DNA of 58,290 bases from Nostoc sp. CHAB 5844 (GTDB lineage Bacteria > Cyanobacteriota > Cyanobacteriia > Cyanobacteriales > Nostocaceae), in contig NZ_JAIVFW010000046.1 in NCBI RefSeq assembly GCF_020829595.1, positions 1 through 58,290 of the forward strand. Direction: 5' to 3'. Position 1 is the stretch's first letter. The number at the start of each line of letters is the position of its first letter. The position numbers and the translations under genes were made by a program. The notes under the pieces were generated by a model. That model was not told the origin of the DNA and made no database searches. It saw only the letters and a program-made list of their open reading frames with translations. This document shows, piece by piece, positions 18,703 to 25,935 of the stretch.

Positions 18703-19429
18703 AGTCATAATTCGGACAGAATATTTGTGTAAATCTTTTGGACATTTAGATGTACTCAAAAATATTTCTACGGCAATTCACCCAGGAGAAGTAGTAGCGA
18801 TTCTTGGCCCTTCTGGTAGTGGTAAATCTACGTTTCTGCGATGTCTCAACTTACTAGAAAAACCCAGTAAAGGTAAAATATATTTTCACACAGAAGAAAT
18901 CACCAATCCCAAGGTGAATATTGCTCAAGTGCGGCAAAAATTAGTGATGGTGTTTCAGCACTTTAATCTGTTTCCTCACATGACGGTGTTGGAAAATGTA
19001 ACTTATGCACCTATCAAAGTCAAAGGAGTTAATCATAGGTTAGCTCAACAAAAGGGATTAGAATTACTAACAAAAGTCGGGTTAGAAGAAAAAGCAGATG
19101 TTTACCCATCTAAATTATCAGGTGGACAGAAACAACGTGTAGCGATCGCCCGTGCTTTGGCAATGGAACCAGAGATGATTTTATTTGATGAACCCACATC
19201 AGCTTTAGATCCAGAAATGGTCAAAGATGTGTTGTTGGTGATGCAAGCTTTAGCCCAAACAGGCATCACAATGGCAATTGTTACCCATGAAATGGGATTT
19301 GCCAGAGAAGTTGCTAGTCGAATTATGTTTCTCGATCAAGGTATTTTAGCAGAAGATACTACTCCCTATAAATTTTTTCAAAATCCTCAATGTGAGAGGG
19401 CGCAAAAATTCTTAGAAAAAATGCTTTGA
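18695..19429 (+). CDS. Amino-acid ABC transporter ATP-binding protein (GlnQ/BgtA type)
   Basis: The 244-residue ATPase starts at a GTG overlapping the end of the permease gene, with GGAGG at 18680-18684 as ribosome-binding site. Walker A (GPSGSGKST, about 39-47), the signature LSGGQKQRVA (about 147-156), Walker B (MILFDEPTSALDP, about 166-178) and the switch His (IVTHEM) are complete. It powers uptake by the fused binding protein-permease encoded just upstream. Confidence 0.92.
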   Translation: MSEVIIRTEYLCKSFGHLDVLKNISTAIHPGEVVAILGPSGSGKSTFLRCLNLLEKPSKGKIYFHTEEITNPKVNIAQVRQKLVMVFQHFNLFPHMTVLENVTYAPIKVKGVNHRLAQQKGLELLTKVGLEEKADVYPSKLSGGQKQRVAIARALAMEPEMILFDEPTSALDPEMVKDVLLVMQALAQTGITMAIVTHEMGFAREVASRIMFLDQGILAEDTTPYKFFQNPQCERAQKFLEKML

Positions 19430-19645
19430 ATCTGTTGTACAGAATTTTACACCTATATTTGTATCATTTATAAAACAGGAGTCAGAATACAGAATTCAGA
19501 ATACTCTACCCATAAAGGGCATTAGTTTTAAGGCGAGAATATTTTAATTTTTTTCGCCCACCATTCCACTCGCTTTTAACCAATATTCATTACCCACTTG
19601 TACAGAATTCATGCTGAATTCTGACTCCTGAGTTCTGAATTCTTC

Positions 19646-20470
19646 TCATAAATTATGTTGCCCCTGTGCTACATAGGCTGAATCTGCAACAATCCCAATT
19701 AAAGTTATAGAAGTATTTGCCGCAACATAATAATAATCAACCCGTGTTGCTAAATTTTTAACTTCTTTAGAAAAACCATCAATATAAATCACTAAAACAG
19801 TTGTTTTATCTAGCAAGTTTAATGCTAAGTCAATCTGATTTTTTACTTTTTCTTCCCGCTTATTTTCCGCATCATCTTTAGATAATCCAATAAAATCCTG
19901 TCCTTCAAGTAGCTTAGAATTGATAAAATCTAAGACGAAAATATCTCCAACAGGCTTCTTAGGCTTCCTCTTTTGATTCCAAAACCTGACTTTAGCAAAA
20001 CCTCTAGTTCGCAACAGCTTACAATCGTCGGGTTCTGTTGTATCATCACTCGGTAAATAATAATCTACAACAGTTGTTCCAATTACCCTTTCGCGCTGTA
20101 AAGAACGCTTGACACTTTCAACTTCAGACTGAACTAAATCTGTAATTTTATTTTCTACTTCTCGGTTAATTAATTGACTGGCTAATTTTTTCGCATCATC
20201 TAAGTTTTTACCCACAGCAAAAGCTAAAAATCCACCCAAAAAAGCAAATACTACTAAGGTAAATTGCATTGCTGCAACAAATTTGTTAAAGCTTTCACCT
20301 AATTGACCATTTGTAGCTTTGAGAAATTCTAACTGGCTTTTGAGTAGTTCAATATCATTGAGGTTTTTCGCAGGAGTTAATACTGGTGAAGGTGTGGCTG
20401 TAGGAGTTGGAGTCTGGGCAATAAGCAAATCCCAAAGGTGTGATAAATCAATTGGAGGTAGCCAATCCAT
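19646..20470 (-). CDS. Membrane-anchored coiled-coil protein of unknown function beside the cas genes
   Basis: The 274-residue protein has a Pro/Thr-rich N-terminus (QTPTPTATPSP), a short coiled coil (about 38-60), one membrane helix (about 68-88, LVVFAFLGGFLAFAVG), then a charged helical stretch and an alpha/beta C-terminal domain (about 115-270). The latter contains the strand-like segments GDIFVLDFINS and TVLVIYIDGF and the end ANTSITLIGIVADSAYVA. The pattern is Rossmann-like but I do not recognise the family. It is separated from cas6 by nested repeats only. Because type III systems often carry membrane-anchored accessory proteins, a defence role is possible but unproven. Confidence 0.55.
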   Translation of the reverse strand: MDWLPPIDLSHLWDLLIAQTPTPTATPSPVLTPAKNLNDIELLKSQLEFLKATNGQLGESFNKFVAAMQFTLVVFAFLGGFLAFAVGKNLDDAKKLASQLINREVENKITDLVQSEVESVKRSLQRERVIGTTVVDYYLPSDDTTEPDDCKLLRTRGFAKVRFWNQKRKPKKPVGDIFVLDFINSKLLEGQDFIGLSKDDAENKREEKVKNQIDLALNLLDKTTVLVIYIDGFSKEVKNLATRVDYYYVAANTSITLIGIVADSAYVAQGQHNL

Positions 20471-20543
20471 AGATATTTTGTTTACAGGATTATTTCCTTA
20501 TTTAATCATGCGCGATCGCACAATTCATCTCAACCTTAACTAA

Positions 20544-20993
20544 GAGGATGTTTTAAAAGTCCACTGGTGGGTAGCAAAACATTTTAGATCCCCCTAAATC
20601 CCCGCCACTTGCTACAACGGTGGGAACCCCCTGACGCTCGAGGACTCGCTAACGCAGCGCTAACGGGTTCGCCAGTTGCCTACGGAGGGTTTCCCTCCTT
20701 CAGCACTGGTCTCACCGCAACGCAGTGGCTCCCCTTAAAAAGTGGGACTTTGAACTATTTTCCCCCCTTTTTTAGGCTACGGTGTACACACAAATCATCT
20801 GATCCCCCTAAATCCCCCTTAAAAAAGGGGACTTGAAGAAAAATTCCCCCCTTTTGAAGGGGGGTTAGGGGGGATCAAAACACTACTAGGCAACTTTATA
20901 AGACTTGTGTGTACACGGTAGCCTTTTTAAGGGGAGGCTCAAGGGGATCAGTTAGTGCTTAAAGTCACAGCTAAATACTTTTAAAACAACCTC
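20544..20993. mobile_element. Non-autonomous element with GAGGATGTTT ends and TAA target duplication, containing nested insertions
   Basis: Inverted ends GAGGATGTTTTAAAAGT and ACTTTTAAAACAACCTC are flanked by TAA on both sides (20541-20543, 20994-20996). The interior holds a GC-rich GCCACT...AGTGGC block (about 20600-20735) and the 149-bp element (20775-20923). A simpler copy is at 30989-31151. The 3-bp duplication resembles IS5-family (IS1031-like) elements, but no transposase is encoded. Confidence 0.75.
20775..20923. mobile_element. 149-bp MITE, copy 1
   Basis: Terminal inverted repeats GGCTACGGTGTACACACAA / TTGTGTGTACACGGTAGCC enclose GATCCCCCTAAATCC-type hairpin sequence. TTTTTA flanks both sides. 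The same element, also 149 bp, is at 25414-25562. It lies in the loop of a CCCC/GGGG hairpin belonging to the surrounding element. Confidence 0.85.
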
Positions 20994-21043
20994 TAAAAGC
21001 GCTCGCACAACCTACTCCTAGTTTCACCAAATCAGATAACTAC

Positions 21044-21078
21044 CTTATCATCCCCGTCAGGGGTAATGAATTTAAAAC
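21044..21078 (-). CRISPR. Solitary degenerate CRISPR repeat next to cas6
   Basis: On the minus strand this 35-bp unit starts GTTTTAAATTCATTACCCC and matches the array 2 repeat at about 28 of 35 positions and the relic at 32042 about as well. It has no partner repeat. It lies 38 bases beyond the cas6 stop codon. It is probably a remnant of a lost array. Confidence 0.6.
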
Positions 21079-21116
21079 CACAAAGGTTCCGCTTGATTAA
21101 GCAAGAGTATACCAGA

Positions 21117-22232
21117 CTACTCCTCACTCTTCAAAGCGCGTCGTGCCAATTTGACATAAGTCTTTACCGTTTCATAAGGCATCCCCAAATCTTCTGCTAC
21201 CACTTGCAACGACTCACCCATTTCCCGCCTTGCTAAGATTGTTGCCCATTTTGCGGCTATTTCATCTGCCCGTTCTCCTCCTGTTCGCTTGCGTTTTGCT
21301 TTAAATATCTCCGTTAAATCTTCAATGCGTTTTGCCAAAACAGTTTGCACATCAGGTAAATCTTGGATAGCTTGAGATGACCAACCCAACCGTGTTTGTC
21401 CCAAACCAAAGGTAGTTTTGTGACCAGTACCGCAGTAAGGTGCAAGTTTTCCTAAAGCAAAAAATAACTGCTCAAATTCTGACTGTTTGGCGGCATCTTT
21501 AGCTAAAGTGAACTCAATAGCGCCAGTAAATCCTGTGACTGCGCCTTTTTTTCCCACCAGTACCTTCGCGGTTGTTAATTGGCAACGGGTAATCAATACA
21601 TGGTCATCAACCCAAGCCAGAAAAGCATCTTGGTCAACAGACGTTCCCGAAAAGTCATTCCAGCGACGCAGGTAGCTATGAAATACGTTCATTGGTACTG
21701 GTAGGGGGAAGTGATGACCTTTACGGCGAAAACTTGTGGGACTAAGAAATTTTAAAGTGACTGTCTCTGCGTGTTCAGATTCTAACAGTTGGGCATAAGT
21801 CGTGGGAGAATGGGCAATACTTACAGAACGAATCTGCAAAGGTGCATTTCTTAAGTCAAGCATCTCTGGCAAATTTTCGACCCATTGCACCATCCACTGT
21901 TGCACTCGACTAGATAAAGCTGTGACATACCAACGATAGGAGGTGTTTGCAGATAATTGTATTTGTCTGCCACTACTGGTAATCTCTCCATTTAAAGCAG
22001 AGATAGTAAAAGGTTTCTCTGACTCGCCATCATGGAGGTAAGCAGAAAGTTCTGGGTTTGTGGAACGCACTTGTTCAAGAAACCAGGCGTGGAGTCCAAT
22101 AGTGTACTGAGGGAAAAGGCCACAATCTTTTTCTGGGACTAACTCAAATTCCAAGCCGATTAACTCTGTGTCCGGCGACCATGTAAGCTGAGATGGAGGG
22201 ATATTTGGCTTTTTTTGAGAACGTCGAGGCAT
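21117..22232 (-). CDS. cas6: Cas6 CRISPR endoribonuclease with C-terminal helix-turn-helix
   Basis: The 371-residue protein matches Cas6 in its RAMP-like ferredoxin repeats and in the C-terminal glycine-rich loop PYCGTGHKTTFGLGQTRLG (residues about 265-283). Cas6 cleaves CRISPR precursor RNA within the repeat. After the Cas6 core there is a basic linker (KAKRKRTGGERADE, about 311-324) and a helix-turn-helix of the sigma-region-4 type (SLQVVAEDLGMPYETVKTYV, 341-360), giving a protein longer than the usual 250-280 residues. It is transcribed with the rest of the cas genes on the minus strand. A repeat-like hairpin lies in its 5' leader. Confidence 0.87.
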   Translation of the reverse strand: MPRRSQKKPNIPPSQLTWSPDTELIGLEFELVPEKDCGLFPQYTIGLHAWFLEQVRSTNPELSAYLHDGESEKPFTISALNGEITSSGRQIQLSANTSYRWYVTALSSRVQQWMVQWVENLPEMLDLRNAPLQIRSVSIAHSPTTYAQLLESEHAETVTLKFLSPTSFRRKGHHFPLPVPMNVFHSYLRRWNDFSGTSVDQDAFLAWVDDHVLITRCQLTTAKVLVGKKGAVTGFTGAIEFTLAKDAAKQSEFEQLFFALGKLAPYCGTGHKTTFGLGQTRLGWSSQAIQDLPDVQTVLAKRIEDLTEIFKAKRKRTGGERADEIAAKWATILARREMGESLQVVAEDLGMPYETVKTYVKLARRALKSEE

Positions 22233-22268
22233 GGTATTGTTTGAGCCACAGTTTCTTTATTTTATCTT

Positions 22269-22296
22269 GTTATTATCCCCTTCTGGGGATAATAAC
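22269..22296 (-). promoter_or_regulatory. Hairpin in the cas6 5' leader resembling a CRISPR repeat stem
   Basis: A perfect 12-bp inverted repeat (GTTATTATCCCC at 22269-22280 and its complement at 22285-22296) with a TTCT loop lies 36 bases before the cas6 start. Its core CCCC-4nt-GGGG matches the stem geometry of the array 2 repeat (CCCC-TCAC-GGGG). Confidence 0.6.
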
Positions 22297-22469
22297 AAAT
22301 CCCCAGCAATCTGTTTGAGCGATCGCTAGGGATGAATAATAATATTGTCATACCACGTTACAAAAACGCAGGTGTTTCGTTCGGTAATCATCAACTCAAA
22401 GCTTCATTCTTGGATAACTTTCCCACTTCTTGCACATCAAAAATCAATACGGTTCAGTTAAGAATAATA

Positions 22470-22502
22470 GTAGGTTGGGTTTCGTTCCTCAACCCAACCT
22501 AC
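22470..22502. repeat. Short GTAGGTTGGG palindrome
   Basis: A 33-bp copy reduced to the two terminal arms, GTAGGTTGGGTTTCGT and CTCAACCCAACCTAC. The flanking GGTTCAGTTA/TAACTGAACC words (about 22451 and 22523) form an outer inverted repeat. Confidence 0.75.
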
Positions 22503-22607
22503 ATCAAATCAGATTTTTAGCTCTAACTGAACCGTATTGCATCAAAAATACCATTCCAAGTAAAAAGTAAAAAGTTAAAAGTTAAAAGGCAAAAGAAAGA
22601 GTCAAGC

Positions 22608-22726
22608 TATAGCGTTTCCAACTCCAGTGAGGTACAAGATAACCCCTCCCCAACCCTCCCCTTGGTAAGGGGAGGGTGCCGTTAGGCGGGTGGGGTGTAT
22701 TTCATAAGCTTGAGAATTGCTATACT
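22608..22726. repeat. Hairpin repeat with CTATAGC/GCTATAC ends
   Basis: A CCCTCCCC-rich arm and a GGGGAGGG arm surround TTGGTAA, and the outer ends read CTATAGCG and TTGCTATA. It is the same architecture as the unoccupied form of the hairpin into which the 149-bp element at 25414 inserted. Confidence 0.55.
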
Positions 22727-22743
22727 CTTGACTTTTTACTTAA

Positions 22744-22995
22744 TCAGTGCGAATCTAAATGCGTAATGATAATGCTTTGTTCCTCCGTATAATGCCAGTA
22801 AAACCGTTTCGCCATTGATGCAGAAGAACTCCAAATATCGCCATCTTTGCATCGATATCGATGGGTTCTTAAACTGCGATATCCAGGCCCGTTATTAGCG
22901 AAACATTCAAAAGCTTTATCGTATTGCTTGCGGTCTTTTGGAGATAATAAATCAAGTTGTTTTTGGGCTTTTGCAGCGAAAATCAAACGGAACAA
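22744..22995 (-). CDS. RelE/ParE-fold toxin-like protein, no partner seen
   Basis: The 83-residue protein has the small alpha/beta RelE/ParE pattern: two N-terminal helices (AAKAQKQLDLLSPKDRKQY), then strands including RSLRTHRYRC and RFYWHY, and a C-terminal IIITHLDSH. Such proteins are ribosome-dependent mRNA cleavage or gyrase toxins. No antitoxin gene is visible on either side; upstream is a heptamer repeat tract. It lies between cas6 and cas2 on the same strand, so it would be co-transcribed if the cas genes form an operon. Confidence 0.6.
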   Translation of the reverse strand: MFRLIFAAKAQKQLDLLSPKDRKQYDKAFECFANNGPGYRSLRTHRYRCKDGDIWSSSASMAKRFYWHYTEEQSIIITHLDSH

Positions 22996-23198
22996 AATAA
23001 GTAAAAAGTAAAAAGCTAAAAAGAAAGAGAACTCAATATCAAAGCAATCAAGAACAAGTCTCGTTATGTCTTGACTTATTCAGTACATCTTTTGACTTTT
23101 GACTTTTAACTTTTGACTTGTTTGGTGGAGCGCGTGCTTTTTTCTCAGCGTTCATTTTGTTATGATTTGTGTGGTTAAAACTTTGTTAGGTGTTGCAG

Positions 23199-23477
23199 TT
23201 AAACGATAAATGCTGCATCGTCTACTACAAACTCAGGTTGCGTTCCTAACACTGCAACTTTGCAGCGATTGTGTGCAGACATGGGGTAAAATCTAACTTG
23301 GTCTTCGCGTTTATTGACAAGTCGAAAAACGTATTTGGATAAGGTTTCGTACTGCTTTTCATCTAACACGCACTCGAAAACCGACTTCTGCACTCGTAAC
23401 CCATAAGCTTCTAGAAGTTTCGCCACTTTATTGCGACGGGTATCACTCACGATGTCGTAGCAAACCAAATAAAACAT
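23199..23477 (-). CDS. cas2: Cas2
   Basis: The 92-residue protein shows the Cas2 ferredoxin-like core: YDIVSDTRRNKVAKLLEAYG (residues 7-26) with the conserved Asp8, followed by RVQKSVFEC. Cas2 dimers bridge two Cas1 dimers in the spacer-acquisition complex. The gene reads on the same strand as cas6 upstream and cas1/RT-cas1, supporting one adaptation module. Repeats of AAAAGTA type lie on both sides. Confidence 0.95.
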   Translation of the reverse strand: MFYLVCYDIVSDTRRNKVAKLLEAYGLRVQKSVFECVLDEKQYETLSKYVFRLVNKREDQVRFYPMSAHNRCKVAVLGTQPEFVVDDAAFIV

Positions 23478-23590
23478 TAGAGGAAGTAAAAGGTAAAAAG
23501 TAAAAAGGCAAAAGAAAGAAGAACGAAGAAAGAGTTAGGTTGTGTTAAGTTGGATGGGCAATTCATTCTTCATTGTGCTTGTGACTAGCG

Positions 23591-23947
23591 ATGAATCAAG
23601 ATATTACTGAAAGAACATTTGATTTCGCGGTTAGGATAGTTAGGTTGTGTCAGTCTTTGGAAGAAAACCCTGGAGTTCCCCGAACCTTAGCTCAACAATT
23701 GCTACGTTCAGGAACCTCAATTGGGGCTAATGTAGAAGAAGCAAGAGCAGGACAAAGTAAAGCAGATTTTATTCATAAAAATGCTATTGCTCTCAAAGAA
23801 GCTCGTGAAACTCACTATTGGTTACGTCTGCTTGTTGTAACAGAAATTGTTTCACAAAATAAGCTCGATAAATTATTACAAGAGTCTGAGGAGTTGAAAA
23901 GAATTTTGGGTGCTATTATTGTCAGCTGCAAGACAAGTGAAAAGTGA
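23591..23947 (+). CDS. Four-helix-bundle protein (S23/IVP family, Avd-like fold)
   Basis: The 118-residue protein matches the 23S-rRNA-intervening-sequence/four-helix-bundle family. Typical features are RTFDFAVRIVRLCQSL, QLLRSGTSIGANVEEA (about 38-53) and ARETHYWLRLL (about 75-85). The same fold includes Avd, the accessory protein of diversity-generating retroelement reverse transcriptases. It sits between cas2 and cas1 but on the opposite strand, with a heptamer tract after its stop. A role with RT-Cas1 is only suggested by position; many members occur in unrelated contexts. Confidence 0.85.
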   Translation: MNQDITERTFDFAVRIVRLCQSLEENPGVPRTLAQQLLRSGTSIGANVEEARAGQSKADFIHKNAIALKEARETHYWLRLLVVTEIVSQNKLDKLLQESEELKRILGAIIVSCKTSEK

Positions 23948-23999
23948 AAAGTGAAAAGCAAGAAATGTGTAGATTACTACTAAAATTTCTTCAAAGATA

Positions 24000-25061
24000 T
24001 TATCTTTTAATTTTTAACTTTTGACTTTTTACTTCATCATCATCTTCTCTTTTGCTTTTTAACTTTTTAATTTTTACTTCACTTGCAGGATGAAACTTTA
24101 ACGCCAGGGGACGATAAAATTCCACATCTCCCAGCAAAGATGCAAGATATTCTCGTATCTGTAAGTCAAGACATTGACGATAACTTACTTCCCCAGCGTA
24201 AGGATGTAAGACAAAAGTTCGCAATTTTGCTTCCCAATGTTGGAGAAACTTTTGCAGAAGTTTGTGAGAGTGGCTTTTACCATTACCGTTACCATTGGTG
24301 TTTGTCGAATTGCGGACAAAATTTAACACCAAGTCATCAACAATAGGTGCGTGAAATTCTACGGTAAAGTCCCATGCCAAGGGCAATTCGTGATGATTAT
24401 CACGGTGTAAAATTGCGTAGTTGGGGTCAAGTCCTGCGGTGTTCAGTAGTGTGTAAATATATTGATGTAGCAGTTGATTTCCCAGGTTTATTAGTCCGCT
24501 AATGCGTTTCGCAGTTATGTGTAAAGATCCATTGTAGAAACTGAGGAGAGAAGCAACAGCACAGTAATAGATATTATCAGCTTCCTCACTGTATTCTTGC
24601 AATTCTTCGATTCCTGGTGCTACTGGCAAGTTGTCCATCAACAGCATCAAATAATTTAAGGCGCGTTGGGTTGTGTAATTAGCATGATGGCGAGTCCAAC
24701 TTTGCAGAAAAGTATGTTGATTGTGCAATTTTGCCCAAATAATGCTTTCTGCGATCGCGCGGTTAAATTCTCTATTGCGTGCGCGTCTGCGTTGGTAAGT
24801 GAGATATTTTGCTGGAAGTTGAGATGGGTGTTCTAGTCTTCCTAAATATTCACCTGTTTCGGTTAGATATAAGACAGGAATGTGGTGTATGCGAATGATT
24901 TTAATGACTTCTTTTGGTAAATTAATATTACCAAAAATGATGAATTGACTGAGATTGCGGATGGGAATACAGATGCGTTGATTTTGTTGATGAAACACCT
25001 TTAAATAATGGTGTTGAATTTGGAATGATACGTCTTGTTCGGTAATGTAAATTGTAGACAT
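24000..25061 (-). CDS. cas1: Stand-alone divergent Cas1, catalytic residues partly lost
   Basis: The 353-residue protein is a Cas1: N-terminal beta-sandwich (1-95) and helical C-terminal domain (about 100-325). Compared by eye with the Cas1 half of the RT fusion, without gaps in the key regions, the metal ligands Glu497, His562, Asp574 and Glu577 of RT-Cas1 become Ser158, His219, Asp231 and Val234. The RTKRPPTDPIN box is also replaced (HITAKRISGLIN). It may therefore lack integrase activity and serve as a partner. The last 25 residues (Lys-rich, from about 329) are translated heptamer repeat sequence appended to the normal end. It begins at an ATG 13 bp before a structured leader. Confidence 0.88.
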   Translation of the reverse strand: MSTIYITEQDVSFQIQHHYLKVFHQQNQRICIPIRNLSQFIIFGNINLPKEVIKIIRIHHIPVLYLTETGEYLGRLEHPSQLPAKYLTYQRRRARNREFNRAIAESIIWAKLHNQHTFLQSWTRHHANYTTQRALNYLMLLMDNLPVAPGIEELQEYSEEADNIYYCAVASLLSFYNGSLHITAKRISGLINLGNQLLHQYIYTLLNTAGLDPNYAILHRDNHHELPLAWDFTVEFHAPIVDDLVLNFVRNSTNTNGNGNGKSHSHKLLQKFLQHWEAKLRTFVLHPYAGEVSYRQCLDLQIREYLASLLGDVEFYRPLALKFHPASEVKIKKLKSKREDDDEVKSQKLKIKR

Positions 25062-25063
25062 AA

Positions 25064-25128
25064 ATTGAAGCTAACTAAGTTTAGTTGTAGGTGAGAAAGT
25101 TTTATTTCCTTACCTATGCTTCAATTTT
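25064..25128 (-). promoter_or_regulatory. Predicted structured 5' leader of cas1
   Basis: The outer arms AATTGAAGC and GCTTCAATT pair, a small AACTAA/TTAGTT hairpin lies within, and TAGGTGAGAAA faces TTTCCTTACCTA. Together they predict a branched RNA just ahead of the cas1 start codon. The function is unknown. Confidence 0.4.
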
Positions 25129-25137
25129 TTCATGTCA

Positions 25138-25205
25138 ATATATGAGTTCGGATTTGCGTTATAGCAATTTTTATATGACTTCGTAAATGAGTTATATGAG
25201 TTGCT
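25138..25205. promoter_or_regulatory. TATATGAGTTCG motif cluster upstream of cas1
   Basis: Three related words, TATATGAGTTCGGAT (25139), TATATGACTTCGTAAAT (25172) and TATATGAGTTGC (about 25193), lie upstream of cas1. Two near-identical words (TATATGAGTTCGTATAT) lie upstream of RT-cas1 at 30210 and 30243. Confidence 0.4.
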
Positions 25206-25290
25206 CAAAAGGTATTAAAAAAGCGAATAGAATTCGCGGCTACACAAACAAAGTCCGCCTCTGCTGACTAACAGAAAATTAGGCATTTTA

Positions 25291-25312
25291 AACCTGCAGC
25301 GGCAGGTTTTGT
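25291..25312 (+). terminator. Rho-independent-type hairpin
   Basis: AACCTGC (25291-25297) pairs with GCAGGTT (25302-25308), followed by TTGTT. No plus-strand gene immediately precedes it, so the transcript it would end is unknown. Confidence 0.5.
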
Positions 25313-25413
25313 TCGTATATATGCGGTTTCTAACAGCCGATTTTACGTTAAGTTATCCCAATTCTCTGTGAAGCTGCACATTATTTTCACCCCTCCCAAC
25401 CTCCCCTTGCTAA

Positions 25414-25562
25414 GGCTACCGTGTACACACAAATCATCTGATCCCCCTAAATCCCCCTTAAAAAGGGGGACTTAAAGAAATTTTCCCCCCTTTCCAAGGG
25501 GGGTTAGGGGGGATCGAAACGCTGTTAGGTAACTTTATAAGACTTGTGTATATACCGTAGCC
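25414..25562. mobile_element. 149-bp MITE, copy 2, with 7-bp target duplication
   Basis: Ends GGCTACCGTGTACACACAA and TATATACCGTAGCC. The seven bases TTGCTAA flank both sides. Removing the element restores a hairpin whose arms are CCTCCCAACCTCCCC and its near complement, with TTGCTAA as the loop. The same 149-bp length as copy 1. Confidence 0.85.
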
Positions 25563-25608
25563 TTGCTAAGGGGAGGTTGGCAGGCGGTGGGGTTCTTCCT
25601 ATGCGTCT

Positions 25609-25851
25609 TCATATGGAAATGGGATTAATTTCTTGTTGGTTTAACCAAGCTTCGAGTTCAGCAACTTGGGAAAAATCTAACAATGCTTCTCCCAAAGTTT
25701 CTAGTTGTTCAATTGATAATGCTCTAACTCGTTCAATTAAGGATAAATCAATTTCACGGAACCGCCGATTTAGCATACGTATAATCAGACGTTGCTCTCC
25801 TTGTTTGTTTCCCTGTTCTAGAATATCTTGGTAAATTACAGATTCTTTCAT
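25609..25851 (-). pseudogene. Truncated Rpn/DUF4351-family protein (C-terminal part)
   Basis: The 80-residue reading frame matches only the C-terminal DUF4351 region of cyanobacterial Rpn-type (PD-(D/E)XK) recombination-promoting nucleases/putative transposases, as in QRLIIRMLNRRFREID and LDFSQVAELEAWLNQQ. The nuclease domain expected before it is absent; upstream there is only AT-rich sequence and repeats. It is likely a gene remnant, though the short frame could still be translated. Confidence 0.7.
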
Positions 25852-25935
25852 GATATCCTCTCTTAAAAATGTTCAATTTTTATACCCTGGCATGACGCTA
25901 TTTTTACAACTGAGCAAATACTTTATCACTATTAA

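Noticed and set aside
22332-22520. 62-codon frame upstream of cas6
   Set aside because: It runs through a GTAGGTTGGG palindrome and lacks a ribosome-binding site.
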